A stretch of DNA of 64,000 bases from Variovorax sp. KBW07 (GTDB taxonomy: Bacteria; Pseudomonadota; Gammaproteobacteria; Burkholderiales; Burkholderiaceae_C), in contig NZ_QAJK01000060.1 of the NCBI RefSeq assembly GCF_003852515.1, positions 1 through 64,000 on the forward strand. Direction: 5' to 3'. The position numbers and the translations under genes are program-made. This document shows, piece by piece, positions 43,753 through 52,987 of this stretch; the stretch's first letter is position 1; each line of letters opens with the position of its first letter. Under the pieces are notes generated by a model. The model searched no databases. It was not told the origin of the DNA and saw only the letters and a program-made list of their open reading frames with translations.

Positions 43753-45434
43753 ACGATATCCGCCGCACGATCCTGTGGGTGATTTTTGGGTTCTCGCTGG
43801 TGCTGCTGTGGGACCAATGGCAGGTCTTCAACGGCAACAAGCCGACCTTCCTGCCATCGAGCAAGCCGGCAGCCGTGGCCACCGCCCCGGCCGGCACGCC
43901 CGCTGCCAACAACGGCGTGCCGACCGCCGCCGGTGCGGCCGGTGGCAACACCGTGCCCACGCAAGCCGCGGCGGCCGCGCCGCGTGAGCAGGTCAATGTC
44001 ACCACCGACCTGTTCAAGGTAACGATCGACAGCGAAGGCGCCACGGTCAACCACCTCGAACTGCAGAAGTACGACGAGGCCGACCGCACCAAGCGCGTCG
44101 TGCTGTTCGAAAACGGTTCGCCGGCCACGCGCTACGTGGCGCAGACGGGCCTGTTGAACCAGGTCGACACCGGCGAGCGTTTCCCCAACCACCTGACGCC
44201 GATGACGCCGAAGGCCGGTCCGCGCGAAATGGCCGATGGCCAGAACACGCTGGAAGTGGGCTTCGAGAGCGCGCCCGTCGGTGGCCTGAAGTACATCAAG
44301 ACCTACGTGTTCCACCGTGGCGACTACGTCATCGGCGTGCGCCACGAAGTGGTCAACGTGAGCGACCAGCCGCGCGATGCGCAGCTGTACCTGCAGCTGC
44401 TGCGCCACGGCACCGTGGCCGCCGGCACCATGTTCGGCACCAACACCTTCACCGGTCCGGCCGCGTACACCAACGAGAAGAAGTTCCACAAGCTCGACTT
44501 CAAGGACATCGCCAAGGGCAAGATCGAGCCGCCGCCGCCGGCCAACGACGGCTGGATCGCGATGGTGCAGCATTACTTCGCATCGGCGTGGCTGCTCAAG
44601 GGCGACCCGGCCAGCGAACAGCTGCGCCGCGAGTTCCGCGTGAAGGACCTGGGCGACAACCTCTTCACCGTGGCCATGGTGGCCACGCTGCCGAAGATCG
44701 CCCCGGGCGCCACGCAGGTCGTGAACAGCGCGCTGTTCGCCGGCCCCGAAGAAGAAAAGAAGCTCGAAGCCATCGCCCCGGGCCTGGACCTGGTGAAGGA
44801 CTACGGCATCTTCGCGATCATCTCGAAGCCGCTGTACTGGCTGCTCACCCAGCTGCACGGCATCCTGGGCAACTGGGGCTGGTCGATCGTGGCGCTGGTG
44901 GTGCTGCTGAAGGCCGCCTTCTACTGGCTCAACGCCAAGGCGTACGCCAGCATGGCCAAGATGAAGGCCATCAACCCCAAGATCATGGAAATGCGCGAGC
45001 GGCTGAAGGACAAGCCGCAGGAAATGCAGCAGGAAATGATGCGGATCTACAAGACCGAGAAGGTCAATCCGATGGGCGGCTGCTTCCCCATCGTGATCCA
45101 GATCCCGGTGTTCATCGCGCTGTACTGGGTGCTGCTGTCGTCGGTCGAAATGCGCCACGCACCGTGGCTCGGCTGGATCACCGACCTGTCGGCACCGGAC
45201 CCCTGGTACATCCTGCCGGTCGTGATGACGCTCACCTCGCTGTTCCAGACCTGGCTCAACCCGACGCCACCCGATCCGATGCAGGCCAAGCTGATGTGGA
45301 TCATGCCGCTCGCGTTCAGCGTGATGTTCATCTTCTTCCCGGCCGGCCTGGTGCTGTACTGGATCACGAACAACGTGCTGTCGATTGCGCAGCAGTGGTT
45401 CATCAACAAGCGGCTGGGCGTGCTGGGCAAGTAA
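43749..45434 (+). CDS. yidC: membrane protein insertase YidC
   Basis: 561 residues of the Gram-negative YidC/Oxa1 type. An N-terminal helix (TILWVIFGFSLVLLWDQW) and an Ala/Pro-rich linker lead to the large periplasmic P1 domain (about 70-350). The conserved membrane core follows (YWLLTQLHGILGNWGWSIV, then KAAFYWLNAKAYASMAKMK, QIPVFIALYWVLL and VLYWITNNVLSIAQQWFIN). It inserts and folds inner-membrane proteins with or without SecYEG. A terminator follows 25 nt downstream. Confidence 0.97.
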   Translation: MNDIRRTILWVIFGFSLVLLWDQWQVFNGNKPTFLPSSKPAAVATAPAGTPAANNGVPTAAGAAGGNTVPTQAAAAAPREQVNVTTDLFKVTIDSEGATVNHLELQKYDEADRTKRVVLFENGSPATRYVAQTGLLNQVDTGERFPNHLTPMTPKAGPREMADGQNTLEVGFESAPVGGLKYIKTYVFHRGDYVIGVRHEVVNVSDQPRDAQLYLQLLRHGTVAAGTMFGTNTFTGPAAYTNEKKFHKLDFKDIAKGKIEPPPPANDGWIAMVQHYFASAWLLKGDPASEQLRREFRVKDLGDNLFTVAMVATLPKIAPGATQVVNSALFAGPEEEKKLEAIAPGLDLVKDYGIFAIISKPLYWLLTQLHGILGNWGWSIVALVVLLKAAFYWLNAKAYASMAKMKAINPKIMEMRERLKDKPQEMQQEMMRIYKTEKVNPMGGCFPIVIQIPVFIALYWVLLSSVEMRHAPWLGWITDLSAPDPWYILPVVMTLTSLFQTWLNPTPPDPMQAKLMWIMPLAFSVMFIFFPAGLVLYWITNNVLSIAQQWFINKRLGVLGK

Positions 45435-45459
45435 GCCGCGCAAGCTCCTCCGCCATCGC

Positions 45460-45490
45460 AAAGGGCCGCATCCGCGGCCCTTTTCCTTTT
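45460..45490 (+). terminator. Intrinsic terminator after yidC
   Basis: AAAGGGCCGC, loop ATCC, GCGGCCCTTTT, then a further T-rich tract (TTTTCCTTTTT at 45481-45491). Strong GC stem of 7-10 bp. Confidence 0.9.
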
Positions 45491-45511
45491 TGCTGAAAGA
45501 ATCGCGTTGCC

Positions 45512-46921
45512 ATGACCTTCGCTCGCACCACCGATCCCATCGTCGCCATCGCTACCGCCTCGGGGCGCGGAGCGGTCGGCATTGTTCGCGTGTCGGGCGC
45601 CCGGCTGGCGCCGCTGATCGAGGCCCTGTGCGGCCGCGCGCTCAAGCCGCGCGAAGCCACCTACCTGCCGTTTCGCGATGTCGGCGGCGAGCCGGTCGAC
45701 CACGGCCTGGCGATCCACTTTCCTTCCCCGAATTCCTTCACCGGCGAGGACGTGCTCGAGCTGCAGGCCCACGGCGGCACGGTCGTGCTGCAACTGCTGC
45801 TGGCGCGTTGCCTCGAAGCCTCGGCCGAGCCCGATGCGGTCACCGGACGCCCGCGCCTGCCGGGCCTGCGCGTGGCCGAGCCCGGCGAGTTCAGCCAGCG
45901 GGCGTTTCTCAACGGCAAGATCGACCTGGCCCAGGCCGAGGCGATTGCCGACCTGATCGACGCCAGCACCGAGGCTGCGGCGCGCAGTGCCGGGCGCTCG
46001 CTGTCTGGTGCGTTCTCGCGCGAGATCCATACGCTGCGCGATGCGCTGATCCACCTGCGGATGCTGGTCGAGGCCACGCTCGACTTCCCGGAAGAAGAGA
46101 TCGACTTCCTTCAAAAGGCCGATGCGGCCGGGCAACTGCTGAGGTTGCAGGCACAGCTGGCGGCGGTGCAGCAGCGCGCCAGGCAGGGTGCGTTGCTGCG
46201 CGAGGGCATCAAGGTCGTCATTGCCGGGCAGCCGAATGCGGGCAAGAGTTCGCTGCTCAATGCGCTGGCCGGCGCCGAGCTGGCCATCGTGAGTGCGGTG
46301 GCGGGCACCACGCGCGACGTGGTCTCGCAGACCATCCAGATCCATGGCGTGCCGTTGCACGTGGCCGACACCGCCGGCCTGCGCGAGAGCAGCGACGAGG
46401 TCGAGCAGATCGGCGTGGCGCGCGCCTGGGGCCAGATCGAGAGCGCCGACGCCGTGCTGTTCCTGCACGACCTGACGCGCGCCGACCAGCCGGACTATGC
46501 CGCCGCCGACGCCGAGATCCTGGGCAGCCTCAGGCAGAAGCTGCCCGCGAGCGTGCCCGTGCTCGACGTGTGGAACAAGCAGGACGCGGCGCCTTCCGCC
46601 CATCCGGCGCAGGGCATTGCGCTGTCCGCCAAGACCGGGCTGGGCATCGAGGCGCTGCGCGACCAGTTGCTGGCCATGGCCGGCTGGCAGTCGGTGCCCG
46701 AAGGCGTTTACCTGGCGCGGGCGCGCCACGTACAGGCGCTGGGCCGGGTCGAAACCCACCTTGCGCTGGCCGCCAGCCACCTGGCGGCGCAGGCCCAGCT
46801 GCTCGATCTGCTGGCCGAAGAGCTGCGGCTGGCGCAGAACGCGCTCAACGAGATCACGGGCGAGTTTGGCGCCGACGATCTGCTGGGCGTCATCTTTTCG
46901 CGCTTCTGTATCGGGAAATAG
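45512..46921 (+). CDS. mnmE: tRNA modification GTPase MnmE
   Basis: 469 residues. N-terminal folate-binding domain ([33 protein letters not shown]), helical domain and inserted G domain: P-loop [12 protein letters not shown], switch [19 protein letters not shown]. The invariant C terminus FCIGK carries the modifying Cys. With MnmG it makes the wobble 5-carboxymethylaminomethyluridine of tRNAs. It lies behind the yidC terminator, so it has its own promoter. Confidence 0.97.
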   Translation: MTFARTTDPIVAIATASGRGAVGIVRVSGARLAPLIEALCGRALKPREATYLPFRDVGGEPVDHGLAIHFPSPNSFTGEDVLELQAHGGTVVLQLLLARCLEASAEPDAVTGRPRLPGLRVAEPGEFSQRAFLNGKIDLAQAEAIADLIDASTEAAARSAGRSLSGAFSREIHTLRDALIHLRMLVEATLDFPEEEIDFLQKADAAGQLLRLQAQLAAVQQRARQGALLREGIKVVIAGQPNAGKSSLLNALAGAELAIVSAVAGTTRDVVSQTIQIHGVPLHVADTAGLRESSDEVEQIGVARAWGQIESADAVLFLHDLTRADQPDYAAADAEILGSLRQKLPASVPVLDVWNKQDAAPSAHPAQGIALSAKTGLGIEALRDQLLAMAGWQSVPEGVYLARARHVQALGRVETHLALAASHLAAQAQLLDLLAEELRLAQNALNEITGEFGADDLLGVIFSRFCIGK

Positions 46922-47020
46922 CGACACTTGGCGACAGGCGGTTTGCCAAACCGTAAACACTTGTAGCCGAATCTCACGCCCATCGCGGATACTTCGGCAC
47001 AGATGCGGGGTTGAGAAAAC

Positions 47021-47482
47021 ATGTCCATTCAGAACCTGAGCCGCGCCATCGCGGAGAACACGAGCACCGACGCTTTCGCGTTGACGTTCAGCGTCCAGCA
47101 ATGGGAAACGCTGGTGGGTTATTTGCAGCCCATCGACACCAGTGTCGGCGACGTGCTGATCGAGCAGGGCACGCCGGACCGTTCGGTGTTCTTCATCGAG
47201 AGCGGCGCCATCAGCGTGCACCGCGTCAGCAGCAAGGAGCAGATGCGCCTTGCCGTGCTCACGCCCGGCTCGGTGGTCGGCGAAGGCTCGTTCTTCTCGC
47301 GCCAGCCGCACTCGGCCAACGTGGTGGTGACCGGCGCGGGCCGCGTGTGGCGGCTCACTGCGATCCGCTTTGCGGAAATGTCGAACCGGCAGCCCAACCT
47401 GGCGCTGGAAATCGCGATGGCGCTCGGCGCCGTGATCGCCAAGCGCATGGCGCATCGCTCCAAGCGCGTCGCCGTGACCTGA
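47021..47482 (+). CDS. cyclic-nucleotide-binding-fold protein without effector domain
   Basis: 153 residues forming one cNMP-binding (CRP-like) beta-barrel: VGDVLIEQGTPDRSVFFIESG and VLTPGSVVGEGSFFSRQPHSA. There is no HTH, kinase or channel domain; the chain ends in a basic helix (IAKRMAHRSKRVAVT). In the phosphate-binding cassette the usual GE-L-A-L...PR-A/T is GEGSFFSRQPHSA, so the phosphate-binding Arg is replaced by His. It may not bind cAMP, or may bind another ligand. It has its own promoter interval of about 100 nt after mnmE. Confidence 0.75.
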   Translation: MSIQNLSRAIAENTSTDAFALTFSVQQWETLVGYLQPIDTSVGDVLIEQGTPDRSVFFIESGAISVHRVSSKEQMRLAVLTPGSVVGEGSFFSRQPHSANVVVTGAGRVWRLTAIRFAEMSNRQPNLALEIAMALGAVIAKRMAHRSKRVAVT

Positions 47483-47607
47483 AGCCTCGACGCATACCGC
47501 GCACCCTATCCCCCGCAGACCCTGAGATGCAGCCGGCCACGCCAGCCCGTAGCGGCAGCCGCCGCAAGTTTTCGTTTTGGTTCCCGAGAGTAGTCAGTAA
47601 GTAAGCC

Positions 47608-48579
47608 ATGGCCTTGATCTGTCCGGTCTGCAGCACGGAAAACCGTGACGGCGCAAATTTCTGCAGAAGCTGCGGCGACCCGCTGGTCGCCACGACGACC
47701 CGGATGCCGCCGGCTCCCAGCCCCGAGCGCGAGTGGGCCACCACCGCACCGGCCCAGTTGCGCGCACCGACCATTCCGGCGCCGCTCTTCGATCCCGGCG
47801 AGCCGGTGGCCTCGCGTTCCTTCTTTGGCAAGGCGCCCGTTGCGCCGCCACCGGCGTACGAAGAGGAAGAGCAGGAAGGAACCGTGATCGTGACCCCGGG
47901 CGGGCCGACGCGCGCGCCCTCGCCTTCTTCCGCTACGTCGTCGGCATCGGACGCAGACCGGGCCGAGCGGGCCGAGAGAAAAAGAACCCGGGTCAAGGTC
48001 CGGCGGAAGGTGCCGGTCGAACGGCCGCCGCGCAAGCGCGTGATCCTGCTGTGGCTGGGTTTGCTGGTGGTGGCGCTGGTGATGATCGTGGCCGGCTGGT
48101 ATGGCTACGGAACGCGCAAGACGCCAGCGGCTGTCGAGGATGCGGCGCCGCCTGTTTCAGAGCCAGCGGCCGCCCCCGCTCCCGTCGTGACTCCCGCTGC
48201 CGAGCCAGCGCCTTCGGCGCCTCAGGCGGCCGAGCCCCCTGCACCCGCTCCGGAAGCGGAAGCGAGCCCCGCTCCGACGGCGACGGCAACCACTCCCAAG
48301 ACCGCCGCCAAGCCACGCAAGCAGGCGGCGGTTGCGGCTCCGCCATCGAGCGCGCCCGAGGCCCCCGCGCCGGCTGTCGCGGCCGTCCTGCCACCGCCCG
48401 CACCCGCCGCGCCAGCCGAACCGCAAGCCATGTGCGGCGACCGCAACTTCATCGCCAAGGCGCAGTGCATGGCCTCCCAGTGCCTGAAGCCTGAATACAA
48501 GGCGCACGCACAGTGCGAGGCGGTGCGCCGCCAGCAGCGCATCGAAGAAGAAAAGCGCAATCCCACGCTGATCAACTGA
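47608..48579 (+). CDS. zinc-ribbon single-pass membrane protein
   Basis: 323 residues. An N-terminal zinc ribbon (CPVCSTENRDGANFCRSCG, four Cys) is followed by a disordered acidic stretch. Next comes one membrane helix (VILLWLGLLVVALVMIVAGW, about residues 145-165), then a long Ala/Pro-rich spacer. A C-terminal Cys motif (MCGDRNFIAKAQCMASQC...HAQCEAVRR) closes the chain. This layout with a zinc ribbon in the cytosol and a Cys-rich periplasmic end recurs in Burkholderiales, but the function is unknown. Base composition is typical of the window. Confidence 0.72.
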   Translation: MALICPVCSTENRDGANFCRSCGDPLVATTTRMPPAPSPEREWATTAPAQLRAPTIPAPLFDPGEPVASRSFFGKAPVAPPPAYEEEEQEGTVIVTPGGPTRAPSPSSATSSASDADRAERAERKRTRVKVRRKVPVERPPRKRVILLWLGLLVVALVMIVAGWYGYGTRKTPAAVEDAAPPVSEPAAAPAPVVTPAAEPAPSAPQAAEPPAPAPEAEASPAPTATATTPKTAAKPRKQAAVAAPPSSAPEAPAPAVAAVLPPPAPAAPAEPQAMCGDRNFIAKAQCMASQCLKPEYKAHAQCEAVRRQQRIEEEKRNPTLIN

Positions 48580-48611
48580 AGCTGCGCCAGGGCCTGCCGC
48601 CCTGGGGGAAA

Positions 48612-50597
48612 TCAGCCTTTTTGCAGGCGTTCGATGGCGACGGCCAATGCAGCGGGCTTGCCGGACAGCACCAGCGTATCGCCGTCCGAAAGCACCGTGT
48701 CGCCGGCCGGCGTGCGGGGTTGGCCGTCATGGCGGCGCAGGCCCGCGACGCGCACGTTCAGCGTCGGCAGCGCGAGCTGTTCGAGCGTCTGGCCGATGGC
48801 GCGGGCGCCGGGCGTCAGGGTGAAGCTGTTGAGCCGCTCGTGGTCGATCTCGTCGGAGGTGTCGTCGTCGGCGCCGTGGAAATAGCCGCGCAGCAGGTTG
48901 TAGCGCGCATCGCGCTGGTCCTGCACCACGCGGATCACGCGCCGCATCGGCACGCCGACCAGCGCCAGCGCATGGCTCGCGAGCATCAGCGAACCCTCGA
49001 TGGCCTCGGGCACCACCTCGGTCGCGCCCGCGGCCTGCAGTTTTTCGAGGTCGTGGTCGTCCTGCGTGCGCACGATCACCGGCACGTGCGCGGCATGGGC
49101 GCGGGTGTTGGCCAGCACCTTCATGGCGCCGGGCACGTCGAGATAGGTGACGACCACGGCGCTGGCGCGCGCCAGGCCGGCGGCCATCAGCGCCTGCAGC
49201 CGCGCCGCGTCGCCGAACACCACCGAGTCGCCGGCGGCGGCGGCCTGCCGCACGCGGTCGGGGTCGAGGTCGAGCGCCATGTAGGGAATGCCTTCGCGCT
49301 CGAGGATGCGCGCCAGGTTCTGGCCGCAACGCCCATAGCCGCAGATGATCACGTGCTTGGCGGTGTTGATGGTCTTTCGCGCGATGCTGGTCATCTGCAG
49401 CGACTGTTGCAGCCAGTCGCTGGCCACCAGCTTTCGCACGACGGCGTTGCTGTACATGATGATGAACGGCGTGGCCAGCATCGACAGCACCATCGACGCC
49501 AGCACCGGGTTGGCCAGCCAGGGCGGCAGCAGGCTGCGCTCCTGCGCCAGCGTCAGCAGCACGAAGCCGAATTCGCCGGCCTGCGCCAGGTAGAGGCCGG
49601 TGCGCAGCGACACGCCCGAGGTGGCGCCCAGCACGCGCGCCAGCACCGTCACCAGCCCCAGCTTGAAGAGCAGCGGCACCAGCAGCAGCACGCCCACCAG
49701 CAGCCAGCGCTCGACCACGATGTGCCAGTCGAGCGACATGCCGACGGTGATGAAGAACAGCCCCAGCAGCACATCGTGGAAGGGGCGGATGTCGGTCTCG
49801 ACCTGGTGCTTGTACTCGGTCTCCGACACCAGCATGCCCGCGATGAATGCACCCAGTGCCAGGCTCAGGCCCGCCAGCTCGGTCAGCCAGGCCAGGCCGA
49901 GCGTGATCAGCAGCACGTTCAGGATGAACAGCTCTTCGCTGCGGCGACGGGCCACCAGCGTGAGCCACCAGCGCATGATGCGCGGCCCGCCGTAGAGCAG
50001 CAGGCCGATCAAAAAGGTGGCCTTCAGCAGCGCCAGGCCGAGCGCCTTGGCCAATGCCTCGGGCGGTGCGCCGAGCGCGGGAATCAGCACCAGCAGCGGC
50101 ACCACGGCCAGGTCCTGGAACAGCAGCACGCCCATCACGCGCTTGCCGTGTTCGCTCTCGAGTTCGAGCCGCTCGGCCATCAGCTTGACGACGATGGCGG
50201 TGCTGCTCATGGTGAGCGCGCCCGACAGCGCCAGCGCCGTCTGCCAGCCGAGGCGCCAGGCCGGCGGCAACTGTGTGGCGATGACCAGCGCGCCGGCCGT
50301 CGCGATGGTCATGGTCAGCAGCACCTGGAGCAGGCCGAGCCCGAACACGTGCTTGCGCATTGCCCGCAGCTTGGGCAGGCTGAATTCGAGCCCGATGACG
50401 AACATCAGGAACACCACGCCGAATTCGCCCAGGTGGCGGATGCCTTCGGAGTTCTGCGCCAATGCGAGCGCATGCGGCCCGATCAGCACGCCGGCCGAAA
50501 GGTAGCCCAGCATCGGCGGCAGCTTGAGCGACCGGCAGACCACCACGCCGATCACCGCGGCCAGCAAATACAACAGCGTGAGATCGAACGAAGACAT
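48612..50597 (-). CDS. monovalent cation:proton antiporter, CPA2 family (KefB/YbaL-like)
   Basis: 661 residues from ATG 50597. About 12-13 membrane helices make the Na/H-exchanger domain (LPPMLGYLSAGVLIGPHALAL, AFIAGMLVSETEYKHQVETDI). A cytosolic RCK/TrkA-N domain (HVIICGYGRCGQNLARIL, GxGxxG) and a TrkA-C domain (LPTLNVRVAGLRR, LVLSGKPAALAVAIERL) complete it. It exchanges K+ or Na+ for protons and is gated by nucleotide or glutathione-type ligands. It is divergent from kdsD; that interval holds a GC-rich repeat. Confidence 0.88.
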   Translation of the reverse strand: MSSFDLTLLYLLAAVIGVVVCRSLKLPPMLGYLSAGVLIGPHALALAQNSEGIRHLGEFGVVFLMFVIGLEFSLPKLRAMRKHVFGLGLLQVLLTMTIATAGALVIATQLPPAWRLGWQTALALSGALTMSSTAIVVKLMAERLELESEHGKRVMGVLLFQDLAVVPLLVLIPALGAPPEALAKALGLALLKATFLIGLLLYGGPRIMRWWLTLVARRRSEELFILNVLLITLGLAWLTELAGLSLALGAFIAGMLVSETEYKHQVETDIRPFHDVLLGLFFITVGMSLDWHIVVERWLLVGVLLLVPLLFKLGLVTVLARVLGATSGVSLRTGLYLAQAGEFGFVLLTLAQERSLLPPWLANPVLASMVLSMLATPFIIMYSNAVVRKLVASDWLQQSLQMTSIARKTINTAKHVIICGYGRCGQNLARILEREGIPYMALDLDPDRVRQAAAAGDSVVFGDAARLQALMAAGLARASAVVVTYLDVPGAMKVLANTRAHAAHVPVIVRTQDDHDLEKLQAAGATEVVPEAIEGSLMLASHALALVGVPMRRVIRVVQDQRDARYNLLRGYFHGADDDTSDEIDHERLNSFTLTPGARAIGQTLEQLALPTLNVRVAGLRRHDGQPRTPAGDTVLSDGDTLVLSGKPAALAVAIERLQKG

Positions 50598-50640
50598 GGG
50601 TGCCGATGCTAGAGCAAGAGTTGTGCGCACGCGTCCGGAA

Positions 50641-50730
50641 GGGCACCGAGCGGCGCCGGGTCGCCCCAAGGCGCAAGCGGCCCCCTCGGGGGGGCAGCGA
50701 GGACGCGCAGTGCCGGGCGTGGGGGCAACA
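50641..50730. repeat. GC-rich intergenic repeat-like element
   Basis: It contains GGCCCCCTCGGGGGGGCAGC, a hairpin block, and ends TGCCGGGCGTGGGGGC. It resembles intergenic palindromic repeats that recur in Comamonadaceae genomes, but this window has one copy and it differs from the 12825/55487 element. Classification as a repeat is from memory. Confidence 0.4.
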
Positions 50731-50752
50731 CTCTGGCCCGTAAAATCCGACA

Positions 50753-51754
50753 ATGAGCTCCCGCCCCGCCCCGGCCCATGTGGTCGACCCCGAAGCCATC
50801 CTCGCTCGGGCACGCGTCACCTTCGACATCGAAGCCGAAGCCGTTCTCGGTCTGAAGACCCGGGTCGGCCCGAGCTTCGTCGAGGCCGTGCGCAAGATCC
50901 TCGACGTTCGCGGCCGCGTGGTCGTGATGGGCATGGGCAAGAGCGGCCACGTCGGCCGCAAGATTGCCGCCACCCTCGCCTCCACCGGCACGCCGGCCAT
51001 GTTCGTGCACCCGGCCGAGGCCAGCCACGGCGACCTCGGCATGATCAAGTCGGTCGACCTGGTGCTGGCCATCTCCAACAGCGGCGAGGTCGACGAACTC
51101 ACCGTCATCCTGCCGGTGGTCAAGCGCCAGGGCGTGCCCCTGATTGCCATGACCGGCCGCCTTGAATCCACCCTGGCGCGCCACGCCGACATCGTGATCG
51201 ACGCCGGCGTCGCCAAGGAAGCCTGCCCGCTCAACCTCGCGCCCACCGCGAGCACCACCGCCCAGATGGCGATGGGCGACGCGCTGGCCGTGGCGCTGCT
51301 CGACGCGCGCGGCTTCGGCTCGGAAGACTTCGCGCGCTCGCATCCGGGCGGCGCGCTCGGGCGCAAGCTGCTCACGCATGTGAGCGACGTGATGCGCTCG
51401 GGCGACGAAGTGCCGCGCGTGCCGCCTTCCGCCACCATCAGCGAGCTGATGCGTGCCATGAGCATCAAGGGCTTCGGCGCCGCCGCGGTGGTCGAGCCCG
51501 ACGGCCGCGCTTCGGGCATCTTCACCGACGGCGACCTGCGCCGCCTGATCGAAGCGGGCGCCGACCTGCGCACGCCCAAGGCCGCCGACGTGATGCACCG
51601 CGACCCGCGCACCATCCGCGTCGACGCCCTGGCGGTGGAAGCCGCCGAGCTGATGGAGCAATGCGGCATCACCCGCCTGTTCGTGATCGACGGCGCGGGC
51701 GTGATCGTCGGCGCGATCAACACCAACGACCTGATGCGCGCGAAGGTCATCTGA
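50753..51754 (+). CDS. kdsD: D-arabinose 5-phosphate isomerase KdsD (KpsF/GutQ family)
   Basis: 333 residues. The SIS domain has MGMGKSGHVGRKIAATL and HPAEASHGDLGMI, and two C-terminal CBS domains follow (SDVMRSGDEVPRVPP; ADVMHRDPRTIRVDA). It makes arabinose 5-phosphate for KDO, the inner-core sugar of lipopolysaccharide. It overlaps kdsC by one base (TGATG at 51752-51756), so kdsD-kdsC-lptC form an LPS operon. Confidence 0.95.
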   Translation: MSSRPAPAHVVDPEAILARARVTFDIEAEAVLGLKTRVGPSFVEAVRKILDVRGRVVVMGMGKSGHVGRKIAATLASTGTPAMFVHPAEASHGDLGMIKSVDLVLAISNSGEVDELTVILPVVKRQGVPLIAMTGRLESTLARHADIVIDAGVAKEACPLNLAPTASTTAQMAMGDALAVALLDARGFGSEDFARSHPGGALGRKLLTHVSDVMRSGDEVPRVPPSATISELMRAMSIKGFGAAAVVEPDGRASGIFTDGDLRRLIEAGADLRTPKAADVMHRDPRTIRVDALAVEAAELMEQCGITRLFVIDGAGVIVGAINTNDLMRAKVI

Positions 51755-52302
51755 TGCCGCTCGCGTTCCAGGCCGAGACCTTGCTCGCTGCGCAGGACGT
51801 GCGCATCGTCTTCTTCGACATCGACGGCGTGCTGACCGACGGCGGCGTGTACTTCACCGAGCACGGCGAAACGCTCAAGCGCTTCAGCATCCTCGATGGC
51901 TACGGCCTCAAGCTGCTGCGCAAGGCCGGCATCACGCCGGCGGTGATCACCGGGCGCGATTCCAAGCCGCTGCGCGTGCGGCTCGAAGCACTGGGCATCG
52001 AGCACGTGCGCTACGGCACCGAAGACAAGCTGCCCGCCGCGCAAGCCATGCTCGACCAACTGGGCTTCACCTGGGCGCAGGCCGCCGCCATTGGCGACGA
52101 CTGGCCCGACCTGCCGGTGCTGACCCGCGTCGGCTTTGCGGCGGCGCCCGCCAATGCGCACGCCGAAGTGCGCGGCATTGCGCGCTACGTCACCCAGGCG
52201 CGCGGCGGCGAAGGCGCGGCGCGCGAATTCTGCGATCTGCTTCTGACAGCCTGCGGCCAGTACCGGCCGCTGCTCGACGCTGCCATGGGCCCGAACCGAT
52301 GA
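51754..52302 (+). CDS. kdsC: 3-deoxy-D-manno-octulosonate 8-phosphate phosphatase KdsC
   Basis: 182 residues of the HAD superfamily without cap domain. Nucleophile motif FFDIDGVLTDGG, then ITGRDSKPL, and the metal motif IGDDWPDLPVL. It releases KDO from KDO 8-phosphate. The start codon shares a base with the kdsD stop, and the stop overlaps the lptC start (ATGA at 52299-52302). Confidence 0.95.
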   Translation: MPLAFQAETLLAAQDVRIVFFDIDGVLTDGGVYFTEHGETLKRFSILDGYGLKLLRKAGITPAVITGRDSKPLRVRLEALGIEHVRYGTEDKLPAAQAMLDQLGFTWAQAAAIGDDWPDLPVLTRVGFAAAPANAHAEVRGIARYVTQARGGEGAAREFCDLLLTACGQYRPLLDAAMGPNR

Positions 52303-52958
52303 CCGACATCAAACGCGCGTGGAACCTGGTGCGCGACGTGCTCGACCGCGCGACCATCTACCTGCCGATCATCCTGACGGCGGCCGTGGCGCTCGGCACC
52401 TACTGGCTGGTGCGCAACGCGCCCAAGCTGCTGGCGCCCGCCGCCAAGGTCGCGCCGACGCACGAGCCCGACTACTTCATGCGCGATTTCGTGATCAAGA
52501 ATTTCCTGCCCAGCGGCGAGCTGCGCAGCGAGCTCCATGGTGTTGAGGGCCGGCACTACCCCGACACCGACACCATCGAGGTGGACAAGGTGCGCATGCG
52601 CTCCGTGTCGCCCGAAGGGCTGGTCACGCGCTCCACGGCGAATCGCGGCCTGTCCAATTCCGACGGCAGCGAAATCCAGCTGTTCGGCAACGCCATCGTC
52701 ATCCGCGACCCTTCGGTGGCGCCCAATGGCAAGCCGATGCCGCGCCTCGAATTCCGTGGCGAATTCCTGCACACCTTCCTCGACACCGAGCGGGTGGTAT
52801 CGAACAAGCCGGTCACGCTCATCCGCGGCACCGACCAGTTCACGGGCGACACGCTCGACTACGACAACCTGAGCGGCGTGGCCAACCTGAACGGCCGGGT
52901 GCGCGGCCTCCTGATGCCGTCGCCTGCAATGGCCGCGGCGCCCGCCAAGAAACGCTGA
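52299..52958 (+). CDS. lptC: LPS export ABC transporter periplasmic protein LptC
   Basis: 219 residues, slightly longer than the E. coli protein (191). One N-terminal membrane helix (YLPIILTAAVALGTYWLV, about residues 21-38) precedes a periplasmic OstA/LptA-type beta-jellyroll (DYFMRDFVIKNFLPSGELR, IQLFGNAIVIRD, TGDTLDYDN). It links LptBFG to LptA for LPS transport. lptA and lptB do not follow; the next gene is an SDR. Confidence 0.92.
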   Translation: MTDIKRAWNLVRDVLDRATIYLPIILTAAVALGTYWLVRNAPKLLAPAAKVAPTHEPDYFMRDFVIKNFLPSGELRSELHGVEGRHYPDTDTIEVDKVRMRSVSPEGLVTRSTANRGLSNSDGSEIQLFGNAIVIRDPSVAPNGKPMPRLEFRGEFLHTFLDTERVVSNKPVTLIRGTDQFTGDTLDYDNLSGVANLNGRVRGLLMPSPAMAAAPAKKR

Positions 52959-52987
52959 AGCCAGCCGTTACCGGAAGCCCCCAACGC

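Noticed and set aside
48727-52161. 1144-codon open frame on the minus strand
   Set aside because: It lies over the antiporter in a different frame and antisense to kdsD; low-complexity Arg/Ala composition shows it is a shadow.
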